Shown: positions 8,095 to 16,017 of the stretch, piece by piece
How positions within the stretch are numbered: position 1 is the first letter of the stretch
Layout: every line of letters begins with the position of its first letter
Source: Branchiibius cervicis
GTDB taxonomy: Bacteria; Actinomycetota; Actinomycetes; Actinomycetales; Dermatophilaceae
Direction: 5' to 3'
DNA length: 64,000 nt
Assembly (NCBI RefSeq): GCF_042661605.1
Contig: NZ_JBHSWJ010000002.1
Span: forward strand, 1,364,001 to 1,428,000
The notes under the pieces: model-generated
Told to the model about the DNA's origin: nothing
Seen by the model: only the letters and a program-made list of their open reading frames with translations
Databases searched by the model: none
Program-made: the position numbers and the translations under genes

Positions 8095-8565
8095 ATGTCG
8101 GTGTCGTCACTGAGCACCCAGCAACGACAGGCCATCGAGTCGTACCTGGCGCTCTCCCGGGAACTGTTCCTCGAACTGGAGCGCCGGTTGCAGGCCGCGT
8201 CCGGCCTGTCGACGGCCGACTGGGAGCTCATCGTGCATCTCCTCGACGCGGGCGAGGCCGGGCAGCGCCCGACGGAGCTCGCGGCGAACGCCGGATGGCC
8301 GACCTCGCGGGTGGCTCATCAGTTGCGCCGGATGGAGCGCCGGGCTCTGGTCGAGCGATGCGCCCATCCCGAGGACGGGCGGGGCCGGATCGTGCGCCTC
8401 ACCGCCGAGGGCCGGCGGCGGGGACTGGCAGCCGCGCCGGTCGTGGACGGCAGCCTGCGCGAGTTGGTCGTCGGCGCTCTCGCCGGCGACCAACTCATCG
8501 CCTGGGGAGCCGCGTGCCAGCGGGTGCTGGACCGGGTCCGGCGTACGGCGCCCGAGACGTCGTGA
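8095..8565 (+). CDS. MarR family transcriptional regulator
   Basis: A 156-residue protein with a central winged helix (PTELAANAGWPTSRVAHQL as recognition helices) followed by a wing with the typical Asp-x-Arg element (EDGRGRIVRLTAEG). The start ATG is preceded by AGGAGAGAGAAG. It is the third gene of the SDR operon and the likely ligand of the 18-bp palindrome upstream of the first SDR. MarR proteins of such operons usually respond to the pathway substrate. Confidence 0.9.
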   Translation: MSVSSLSTQQRQAIESYLALSRELFLELERRLQAASGLSTADWELIVHLLDAGEAGQRPTELAANAGWPTSRVAHQLRRMERRALVERCAHPEDGRGRIVRLTAEGRRRGLAAAPVVDGSLRELVVGALAGDQLIAWGAACQRVLDRVRRTAPETS

Positions 8566-8915
8566 CGCACACCGCCGGCGTGACGGGCGAACTGACCCAG
8601 GCCGGGGGCCCCTTCGCACGAACACATCCGCGACTGGCGCCAGGCAGTTTCGGGCACCTCGGTCGGCTATAGGTATGGCAGCCGGTTACCCGGGTGCCAG
8701 ATGCTGACCTCAGACACCTGAGCTTCGCATGAATCAACGTGCAAGTGCCCGGTCGCTAGCCATATGCGCTTGTGGTGGCCTCGCTCCGTGCATAAGAGGA
8801 AGACCGAGACTTGTAACTCCTTCAGATGGACATCCGAACCGACCAGCTGGCCACGTAGGCCGGGAGTCGCGCCGAACACCGCGCGCGACGTACCTCATAC
8901 GAGCAAGATGACAGG
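8566..8915. other. Gap without a recognisable gene
   Basis: About 350 bases of less GC-rich sequence between the MarR gene and a small membrane protein. Short open frames occur on both strands but none has a ribosome site, convincing codon bias or a family signature. No hairpin of note. Confidence 0.4.
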
Positions 8916-9137
8916 ATGAGTCAGCAGCCGCAGCAACGCGGGTCAGTGGCGGGTGCGGCCTATCGCGCCGGTGTAGCAAAGGGCCGGCTCCGCGCCCGAT
9001 GGCGCCTCATCACTCGCCTCGTCGCATTCGTCATGTCGTTCGTTGTCATCGTGTTGCGCCCCGGAATTCCTGCGCTCGTCCTACTTGGGCTGTGGGTTCT
9101 CGTCGGGCTACTGGCGGAGCTCGCTCACCTGCGGTGA
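8916..9137 (+). CDS. Small membrane protein, hypothetical
   Basis: A 73-residue frame: a polar, basic N-terminus (GRLRARWRLITR) followed by two closely spaced hydrophobic segments (LVAFVMSFVVIVL and LVLLGLWVLVGLL) ending at AELAHLR. AGGA lies a few bases before the ATG. No family is recognised. The neighbouring frame is also membrane-bound, so the two may belong together. Confidence 0.45.
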   Translation: MSQQPQQRGSVAGAAYRAGVAKGRLRARWRLITRLVAFVMSFVVIVLRPGIPALVLLGLWVLVGLLAELAHLR

Positions 9138-9206
9138 CCGCCTACATTTGCAGTACGGATGCAAATCACGCCAAGGAATCCGACAGACCCGGGAGCCGTG
9201 ATCACG

Positions 9207-9655
9207 ATGACGGATCGACTTGTCGCCGGTGCGGTGTATCTGGCCGCCGTTGTCATGGTGGCGGTCGGCATCGGCGCAGCCCTGCTGGCAATGCTCTTCG
9301 TAGTGATCCTCTCGTTCGATATGAACTCATCCGGCCGCAGTAGCGAGTGGTGGGTGGACATCTCTGTCGCCTGCGTGCTCGCGTTCCTACCCTTCGCGGG
9401 GTGCGCGTTGGCGGCCGTGCGATATGCCAACCGTCGCAGCGCACGAGCCGCTGTTCCAGTCGCCGTCAGTGGTCACTGCTTGGATTACTGGCGGTGTCGG
9501 CAGGTCGTGTCGGTGCGTTCCATTCACAGTCATCCGGGCCGGTGTGGATGGTCCTGACCGCCGCCGCTGCCGCAATCCTCACGCTAGGAGTGATCCTTCC
9601 GGCGGTGTACTGGCCGTGGGGCACCCCGCGACCTCTGAGTGCTGCTGTGCGCTGA
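9207..9655 (+). CDS. Membrane protein, hypothetical (frameshifted in this sequence)
   Basis: The N-terminal part (MTDRLVAGAVYLAAVVMVAV, then LLAMLFVVILSFDM and ISVACVLAFLPFAGCALAAV) ends in the wrong frame near 9430-9470. The coding signal continues one base over as WSLLGLLAVSAGRVGAF and MVLTAAAAAILTLGVIL and stops at 9655. Restoring one base gives about 149 residues with four or five membrane segments. Starts at 9159 or 9198 are also possible. Family unknown. The shift is of the same kind as those found in essential genes of this window. Confidence 0.5.
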
Positions 9656-9757
9656 CACTCAGCGCGGCAACGGTCCGGCCCGGACCGGCTCGACGGAGGG
9701 CGGCACAGTGAACACCGTGACCAAGGGCACCAGGCTGCTGGAGTTCTACCGCGGCGC

Positions 9758-11344
9758 TCAGTGATCGTCGGCTGGCGGGCTCACGGCGATCGAGGCGTGT
9801 TCCTCACGAAGCTGTCGCTTGAGGATCTTGCCCGAGGGGTTCTTGGGTAGAGCATCGGTGATCACCACGTACTTCGGCGTCTTGTACCCCGCCAGCCCGC
9901 CCCGGGTGTGCTCGATCAACTCCTCCTCAGTGGCCCTGGCGCCGTCCTTCAGCACCACCACCGCAGTGACCGCCTCGACCCAGTGCGGGTGTGGAACGGC
10001 GAACACGGCTACTTCGGCGACCGCCGGGTGGGTGTAGATCGCCTCCTCGACCTCGCGCGTCGCGACGTTCTCGCCGCCGGTCTTGATCATGTCCTTCTTG
10101 CGGTCGACGACGTAGAGATACCCGTCCTCGGTCATGTACCCCAGATCGCCGGAGTGGAACCATCCGCCGCTGAATGCCTCCGCTGTCTTCTCCGGCTGGT
10201 TGTAGTACCCGAGCGTGGCATGGGGTGTGCGGTGGCAGATCTCCCCGATCTCTCCGGAGGGCACCTCGGCGTTCTGGTCGTCGAGGATCCGGGTCTCCAC
10301 ATTAAGTGCCGGTCGGCCGGCGGACCCGGCCCGCTCCACCTGATCCTCGGGTCCGAGAAGCGTTCCGAGCGGGGCGATTTCGGTCTGACCGTAGAAGTTC
10401 CACAGCCGCGTCCCGGGCAACCGATCCTGCATCTCCTTCAGGATCGCGACCGGCATCGGCGATGCGCCGTAGTACCCCTTCGCCAACGTCGACAGGTCCG
10501 CCGAGTCGAAGGCCGGCGAGCGCAGCAGCCCGATCCACACCGTGGGCGGTGCGAAGAACTTGGTGACCCCGAATTTCTCGATCGCTGCCAAGACCGCCGC
10601 CGGCTCCGGCGCGGGCAGGATGATGGACGTTGCGCCGAGATACACGTCGACTCCGAGGAAGCAGTCCAACTGCGCGCAGTGATACAGCGGCAGCGTGTGC
10701 AGCTCGACGTCATTCGCGCTCATCTCACCACCGACCACGCAGGACACGTAATGCCACATCAGCGAACGGCTCGACAGCAGAGCGCCCTTCGGGCGCGACT
10801 CGGTCCCCGAGGTGAACATCATGCGCACCGGATCGTCGTCGGCCACCTCGATCTGCGGGCACACCCCGTCGTACGACGTCCATTGGCTGAGGGGTGACCA
10901 TCCCTCGGGCGCGGAGCCGATCGCCACGCGGATCGGCACACCTCCTGCCTCGGCCAAGGCCGTCTCGGCCGTCGGGACGAGGGCATCTTCGACCACGAAT
11001 CCCGCTGCACCGCAGTGCTGCAGGATGAACGCGATCTCACTGGCCGTAAGCATGAAGTTGATCGGCACGAGCACCACGCCCGCCCGCGCTGCCGCGAAGT
11101 CCAGGACGGCGTACTGCCAACAGTTGTGAGACAGCAGCGCCAGCCGGTCACCTTTGGCCAGGCCCGCGGCCACGATGGCTGCTGCCGTGCGATCGACGGT
11201 CGCTTCGAACTGGGCGAACGTCAGTGTGGTCTCGCCGTCGATGATTGCCGGCTTGTCGGGGAACCGCTGGGCACTGCGGCGGGGTAGGTCGCCCAGGCTG
11301 TGCCGTCGAGCGGTCGCAATCTCAGGCAGCGGCGGTTGTGACAC
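9758..11344 (-). CDS. Acyl-CoA synthetase (AMP-binding, FadD-like)
   Basis: A 528-residue adenylate-forming enzyme. The P-loop is TSGTESRPKGA, motif II NFYGQTE, and the hinge/C-terminal SGDLGYMTEDGYLYVVDRKK with the catalytic Lys near the end in PKNPSGKILKRQL. It activates a carboxylic acid with ATP and loads CoA; medium- or long-chain fatty acids are most likely for this subgroup. The start is GTG at 11344 with AAAGGAGA just upstream; the frame stays open further upstream but without a ribosome site or homology. It stands alone downstream of the metallo-hydrolase. Confidence 0.9.
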   Translation of the reverse strand: MSQPPLPEIATARRHSLGDLPRRSAQRFPDKPAIIDGETTLTFAQFEATVDRTAAAIVAAGLAKGDRLALLSHNCWQYAVLDFAAARAGVVLVPINFMLTASEIAFILQHCGAAGFVVEDALVPTAETALAEAGGVPIRVAIGSAPEGWSPLSQWTSYDGVCPQIEVADDDPVRMMFTSGTESRPKGALLSSRSLMWHYVSCVVGGEMSANDVELHTLPLYHCAQLDCFLGVDVYLGATSIILPAPEPAAVLAAIEKFGVTKFFAPPTVWIGLLRSPAFDSADLSTLAKGYYGASPMPVAILKEMQDRLPGTRLWNFYGQTEIAPLGTLLGPEDQVERAGSAGRPALNVETRILDDQNAEVPSGEIGEICHRTPHATLGYYNQPEKTAEAFSGGWFHSGDLGYMTEDGYLYVVDRKKDMIKTGGENVATREVEEAIYTHPAVAEVAVFAVPHPHWVEAVTAVVVLKDGARATEEELIEHTRGGLAGYKTPKYVVITDALPKNPSGKILKRQLREEHASIAVSPPADDH

Positions 11345-11409
11345 GGCGTCTCCTTTGACGGATGGGTCTTGCCACCGAACGTACCTTCCGGGAATCATCC
11401 GCGCAGGTT

Positions 11410-12180
11410 TTACGCAGGCGGCATCGACCAGGCCGGGCCCATGGCGGCCAACTGGACGAGGGTCGTCTCGGGCGCGAGGGCCGGCAGCGACTGGGCGAAA
11501 AGGTCCGCAGGAGAGTGCATCCAGTCCAGCCGGCGTAGGTTCAAGCCGACCGGATGGAGGGTCCCGTAGTGGATAGGCACCACGAAGCGCGGCCGGACGA
11601 GCCGGCACACATCGGCCGCCCCCTCCGCATCCAGGTGCCCGGCGGACAGCCGCGGTCCCCAGCCGTGGATCGGTAACAGCGCGACGTCGATCGTGCCGCC
11701 GGCCCAGTCCGGTAGCCGCTGCATCATCGGGTAGGCCGCCGTGTCCCCGGCAAACCACACCGTCCCCGATGCGGAGCGCAGGAGGAAGCCGTGCGCATCG
11801 ACCGGCCGGCCGGGCAACGGGCGGGCGTGGTGTTCCGCCGGCACCAATCGGACTCGGGTGCCCGGCGGGCCCGGCACCGGATGCCAGTCGGAACCGATGG
11901 GCGTGCCCGGGATGCCGCGGTCGACAAGCCACTGGGCGATCGAGGGCGAGACGAGCACCGGCGTGGCCGGCAGTTGCCTCAGCGATGCCACGTCGGCGTG
12001 ATCGAGGTGCAGGTGTGACAACAGGATCGCGTCGATACCAGCCCAGTCATCGGCGCGCGGCGCCGGCGTGACTCGCCGCAGCAGCCCAACGTGGTTGCGT
12101 AGCAGGGGATCGGTCAGGACACGCGTGCCGTCCAGGTCGATGACCACCGTCGAGTGTCCGAGCCACCTGACCCGGATCAC
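11410..12180 (-). CDS. MBL-fold metallo-hydrolase (UlaG-like)
   Basis: A 256-residue metallo-beta-lactamase-fold protein. It begins VIRVRWLGHSTVVIDLDGTR, carries the metal motif SHLHLDHAD (HxHxDH), a second histidine region AEHHARPL, an Asp in WFAGDTA, and a terminal His in PIHYGT. This layout is that of UlaG / N-acylphosphatidylethanolamine hydrolase relatives. The GTG start overlaps the stop of the upstream membrane phosphatase (GTGA), so the two are translationally coupled and may act in the same pathway. The longer open frame upstream lies inside that gene and is rejected as coding. Confidence 0.88.
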   Translation of the reverse strand: MIRVRWLGHSTVVIDLDGTRVLTDPLLRNHVGLLRRVTPAPRADDWAGIDAILLSHLHLDHADVASLRQLPATPVLVSPSIAQWLVDRGIPGTPIGSDWHPVPGPPGTRVRLVPAEHHARPLPGRPVDAHGFLLRSASGTVWFAGDTAAYPMMQRLPDWAGGTIDVALLPIHGWGPRLSAGHLDAEGAADVCRLVRPRFVVPIHYGTLHPVGLNLRRLDWMHSPADLFAQSLPALAPETTLVQLAAMGPAWSMPPA

Positions 12181-14237
12181 GTGGCCGCGTCCAGGACGGT
12201 ACGCCAGCGTTGCAGCTGCTGGTGCAACGCCACCGGGCCGACGGGGATGCGTACTCCGTCGACGTCCGCCAGCAGGTCCTCGTCCAACGGCCACGCGCTC
12301 GGATGCACCAGCAGCGCGTGGTTCTGCGGGCCGCCGATACCGCCGTGCGAGCCGACCTGATTCTCGAAGGCGTGGATCCGGCCGCGATCATCCACGGTGG
12401 AGATGACCACCAGGTCACCCGAGCGGGACACGCCGTGCAAGCGGGCCAGGTCCGGCGCCGTACGAGAGGGATAGCCGACCAGCGGATCGTCGCCCTCGAC
12501 GGCGCCGCTGATCAATTGGCGGGCACCGGTCGGACCGAAGACGACAGGCTGACCGTCGTCACCGGTGACCATCACCAGGCCCACTCCGGGCGTTGCCACC
12601 AGCCCGGGGATGAGGCGCGGCCAGCGCTGCGTCACCTCGGCCAGCGTGGGTCGCTCCGCCAGCCGCGGAAACCACACCATTCCCAGGTTTCCGCCGCCGG
12701 TGACCGCCACCTCGGGCAGGTCGTCAGGTGCGTCGTCCCGGCCCCGGTCCGGGCCGAGGATCGGCGCATCGGGCGGCTTATCTGCCTTGGTGACAAGGGA
12801 ATTGATCAGGGCGTTGATCGGCCCCCATTCCTCACCCGAGGAGTGCGCGATCACCGAGACCTCCTCCGGCGACGCCGACATCAGGGAGGTTACGTGATCG
12901 GGTAAGGGCGTGCCCACCAGTTGTGCGAACGTCTCACCCAGGCTCTGGCCGTGATCGGAGATGACCACCAGCTCGTACTCGCGGTTGCTGGAGTGTGCCA
13001 CCTGCTGCAACAGCGCGAGCGCGCCGTCGAGTCCCTCGAGCGCACGCATCGACTCGGGTCGTTCCGGGCCCGCGTGGTGCGCGATCTCGTCGTAGTCCAC
13101 GAAGTCGACGAAGATGATCGGCCGGCCGGCAGCCATCTCCTGGGCGATGAGCGACAGATTCAACTTGCGCAACAGCACGTTGGTGATGCCGCGTAGTGCG
13201 ACATAGCTGCCGGACCGTGATATCCGCGGTTGCACGTTGCGGGCCCTTTGTCGACGCGCCTGGTAGAGCTCTTTGACCATCTCACCGACGGTGAGGACCA
13301 GCGTGCCGGGCAGCAAGAAGGGCCGGGAGAAGAAACTCACGTACGTCGCGCCGGAGCCCAGCCCGCGACTGCCGGTTGCGTGGCTGATGGTCAGGTAGGC
13401 CTGCGACGCTTCGCCGCCGAACGTCGTACTGATGGCGGTTCCGCCCTCGCGCAGCAGGCCGCGGCCGACTTCGAAGCGGTCTTCGATCAACCGGGCATCG
13501 GGCGGTCGGCTCACGGCCAGCAAGCGCCCGGTGTCGCGATCCCACCACCGGAACCCCGGGACTTGGGCATCGTCGCCGTGCAGGACCCCTGCCATCGTCG
13601 CCGGGGTTGTCGACGGAATGGTCTTCCACCACGAATCCATGCGGTGGGTGGTCGCCAGCCAGCGGTCGAGGTTCGGTGCCTGACCGGCCTCGATGGCCCG
13701 GTCGAGAACCTGCGGGGACACGCCGTCGAGCTGGACCACCAGCAGGCCACGGCCGCCTGTGCGCGGGGCCGTGCGCCGGCGGGTCGCGGCGCCGACGATG
13801 TACCCGCTGTCGGTCGAACCGACCAACCACCGGCCCGCCGCGAGGATGGCGGCGGCCACCAAGAGCGCCTCGGCAACCTCCCACCAGCCGATTGCCGTAC
13901 CTCCGACCGCCACGAGCACGACGATGCCGAAGACCGCGAGTTGCGCGCCGAGGCCCAGCACCAACGCCAGGAAGGCACTGCCGCGGGCAGCGATACGGCG
14001 CAGGATCGGGCTCAGGACCAGTTCGATGAGGGCGAAGCCGATGCCCAGAGCGAGCAGTAGGACGGGGAAGCTGCGGGTCTCACGGATACCCGCCGCCTTC
14101 ATACCGACCGTGAAGGCGATCCCGGCGACGAGCACCGACCACAGCGCGCCCACCACGTCCCTCATCAGGGGTACAGCCGGCGATGGGTCGGAGTCGGCTT
14201 CCGAGTCGGCCCAACCCGACCGCGGCAACGAGGTCAC
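12177..14237 (-). CDS. Membrane protein with alkaline-phosphatase-fold domain
   Basis: A 686-residue protein in two parts. Residues about 25-150 contain four hydrophobic segments; from about 165 (GLLVVQLDGVSPQVLDRAI) an alkaline phosphatase / phosphodiesterase fold begins. Features include the metal Asp in VQLDGVS, a Thr-rich putative nucleophile region (IPSTTPATMAGVLHG), VDFVDYDEIAHHAG and VVISDHGQS with the His/Asp metal ligands. The domain should sit at the membrane, probably facing outward, hydrolysing a phosphate ester or phosphodiester; the substrate is not evident. The start is GTG at 14237. It overlaps the MBL hydrolase downstream by 4 bases. Confidence 0.8.
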   Translation of the reverse strand: MTSLPRSGWADSEADSDPSPAVPLMRDVVGALWSVLVAGIAFTVGMKAAGIRETRSFPVLLLALGIGFALIELVLSPILRRIAARGSAFLALVLGLGAQLAVFGIVVLVAVGGTAIGWWEVAEALLVAAAILAAGRWLVGSTDSGYIVGAATRRRTAPRTGGRGLLVVQLDGVSPQVLDRAIEAGQAPNLDRWLATTHRMDSWWKTIPSTTPATMAGVLHGDDAQVPGFRWWDRDTGRLLAVSRPPDARLIEDRFEVGRGLLREGGTAISTTFGGEASQAYLTISHATGSRGLGSGATYVSFFSRPFLLPGTLVLTVGEMVKELYQARRQRARNVQPRISRSGSYVALRGITNVLLRKLNLSLIAQEMAAGRPIIFVDFVDYDEIAHHAGPERPESMRALEGLDGALALLQQVAHSSNREYELVVISDHGQSLGETFAQLVGTPLPDHVTSLMSASPEEVSVIAHSSGEEWGPINALINSLVTKADKPPDAPILGPDRGRDDAPDDLPEVAVTGGGNLGMVWFPRLAERPTLAEVTQRWPRLIPGLVATPGVGLVMVTGDDGQPVVFGPTGARQLISGAVEGDDPLVGYPSRTAPDLARLHGVSRSGDLVVISTVDDRGRIHAFENQVGSHGGIGGPQNHALLVHPSAWPLDEDLLADVDGVRIPVGPVALHQQLQRWRTVLDAAT

Positions 14238-14268
14238 ACCGTCATCCTGCCAAGGGATGCCCTTCGGG

Positions 14269-15114
14269 TCAGGTCGTTGGGGTCACCAACTCGTGACCGC
14301 GCAACTGGTCGAGGCGCCGCAACCGGTCCCGGCCGGAATCAGCTAGTCGAGCGACGGCATCGCGCAGAAGCAGCTCGACGACAACGGCCGTCGAGGTGAT
14401 TCCGCCGAAGGGCGACGCCGACCAGTCCGGCACCGTCAGGACGATGTTCGCGTCCGTGGCGGCCGGGGACAGGCTGTGGTCGGTGACCAGGATGACGACC
14501 GCCTTGCGCGACCGGGCGTAGCTGACGACGTCGATGGTCGAGCTCTGGTACGTCGCGACGTCGAAGGCCATGAGTACCGACCGGGCATCGAGGTCCACCA
14601 GCAGGCTGGCATCAGTGCCGAGCGGATCGCGCAGGAAGTGCGCGCCCGGCCGAACGGTATTCAGGGCTGCTGCGAAGAGTTCGGCCACCGTGCCGGTGAA
14701 TCGGCCACCGACACAGAGCACTTCGCGGCTGAGGTCGCACAACGCGGTGAGTGCGGCCTCCCATTCCGAGGGGTGCTGGGCCCGGGCGGTGTCGATCACC
14801 GAGTCGGCGAGTGCTTCGGCTGCCGCCGCGATGGGACTGTCGCCAGGGTCCGCCGCGCGCTGGACGCGGGGCGTGCGGGACAGAACATCGGCAGCGATCT
14901 CATCGCGAAGTCTCAATTGCAGATCGGCAAAACCGTTGTAGCCCAGGGATGTTGCGAAGCGTACGACGGTGGGCGCGCTGACGCCGGCCGTCTTGGCCAG
15001 CGCCGCCGTGCTGCCCAGGCCGGCGCGCGGGTAGTCGGCCAGCAGTGCCCGCCCGACCTTGCGCTCTGCGGGACTGAGAGCGCCCAGGTGGTCCCGGATC
15101 GTGTCCGTGATCAT
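14269..15114 (-). CDS. MurR/RpiR family transcriptional regulator
   Basis: A 281-residue protein: an N-terminal RpiR helix-turn-helix (GSTAALAKTAGVSAPTVVRF) and a C-terminal SIS (sugar isomerase) domain with VLCVGGRFTGTVAELFA and AFDVATYQSSTIDVVSYA. SIS-domain regulators sense phosphosugars or other small ligands. Its ATG overlaps the stop of the class II amidotransferase (ATGA), so both are one operon divergent from the glutamine-synthetase-like gene. It is the likely regulator of the whole 14.3-20 kb locus. Confidence 0.9.
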   Translation of the reverse strand: MITDTIRDHLGALSPAERKVGRALLADYPRAGLGSTAALAKTAGVSAPTVVRFATSLGYNGFADLQLRLRDEIAADVLSRTPRVQRAADPGDSPIAAAAEALADSVIDTARAQHPSEWEAALTALCDLSREVLCVGGRFTGTVAELFAAALNTVRPGAHFLRDPLGTDASLLVDLDARSVLMAFDVATYQSSTIDVVSYARSRKAVVILVTDHSLSPAATDANIVLTVPDWSASPFGGITSTAVVVELLLRDAVARLADSGRDRLRRLDQLRGHELVTPTT

Positions 15115-15917
15115 GCGGCCAGCCCCTGGTCCTCGATCGAGAGCTCGAGCGATGCAAGTTCCACTGTGCTGATCGAGTCTTCGGGAAGCGGGGTCCAGGA
15201 GTCGCTGCCCAGCCCGGCCGAGGTGAAGACCCAACCCCCGCCGGGAACCGCACGGTAGCTCATCCGGAAGTAGGCCTCGGAGTGATCCAACGGCATGTCC
15301 TCGGCGCTGAGACCACTGGCCGTGAAGTCCTCCCATGGCACCCGGGCCAAGCTGCTGGAGTGGATGACGCACAACGAATCGGCTGTGAGGGCAACGGCGT
15401 TCAGGCTCGCCTCGGGGTACGTCGATCGAAGAGTGCGCACAGTCCGCCGCGCTGCGTCGCTCAGGTCGCCGGACTCCGACAGGTGACGTCGCAACAACAT
15501 GAAGTACATCTCGCTATCCGTCGTACCGGTCAGGGCCGCCCGCTCGTCGGTGGTCAAGAGCCGCCGCAGCGCGTCGGTGGGCACGATGGATCCGTTGTGG
15601 GCCAGGGCCAGGGTTCCATCGGTGAAGGGATGGGCGTTCAGCGGATCGACCGCCATGGAGTCGGTGGCCAGGCGTAGGTGCACTATTCGCGCAGTCGCCT
15701 GATCGGTCTCGAGCACATGACGTAGCCGGTCCTGGGTGTGGGCTGGTGAGGCGTCGCGGATCCGGTGGAGCGGGCCGCCGGGTGCATCGATCCATGCCGA
15801 GCCCCATCCGTCGTCATGCAGCAGCGACATCCGCTCGAAGCGCCGCGTCGGCTCCGCGCCGAGCACCTCACGGGTCGGGAGCGGGGTCGGCGTGGCGTGG
15901 GCGAGGAGTCGGCACAC
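15111..15917 (-). CDS. Class II glutamine amidotransferase (YafJ/EgtC-like)
   Basis: A 268-residue N-terminal-nucleophile hydrolase. The GTG start is followed directly by Cys2 (MCRLLAHA), the catalytic nucleophile after Met removal. Also typical are HLRLATDS, the NAHPF segment, LAHNGSI and GTTDSEMYF. No synthase domain is fused, as in EgtC, which cleaves a gamma-glutamyl amide. Next to a glutamine-synthetase-like ligase this suggests it removes a gamma-glutamyl group from a pathway intermediate; that role is inferred. AGGAC of a GGAGGAC site lies just before the start. Confidence 0.88.
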   Translation of the reverse strand: MCRLLAHATPTPLPTREVLGAEPTRRFERMSLLHDDGWGSAWIDAPGGPLHRIRDASPAHTQDRLRHVLETDQATARIVHLRLATDSMAVDPLNAHPFTDGTLALAHNGSIVPTDALRRLLTTDERAALTGTTDSEMYFMLLRRHLSESGDLSDAARRTVRTLRSTYPEASLNAVALTADSLCVIHSSSLARVPWEDFTASGLSAEDMPLDHSEAYFRMSYRAVPGGGWVFTSAGLGSDSWTPLPEDSISTVELASLELSIEDQGLAA

Positions 15918-15928
15918 AAGTCCTCCGG

Positions 15929-15948
15929 TTGTTAAGGGCATGTAACAA
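15929..15948. promoter_or_regulatory. Palindrome in the divergent promoter region
   Basis: TTGTTA (15929-15934) and TAACAA (15943-15948) form a perfect 20-bp inverted repeat with an 8-base centre, 12 bases upstream of the amidotransferase start and 70 upstream of the ligase start. It is a good candidate operator for the RpiR regulator encoded two genes away. Confidence 0.5.
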
Positions 15949-16017
15949 AATGCACAAGTACGAATTGCATGATCAGTTTGTATGAATTGTGACACCACCT
16001 CGCGGCAGGATGAGCGC

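Noticed and set aside
9656..9764. Short frame ending TKGTRLLEFYRGAQ
   Set aside because: Eighteen codons from the last GTG, overlapping the acyl-CoA synthetase end; too short to support.
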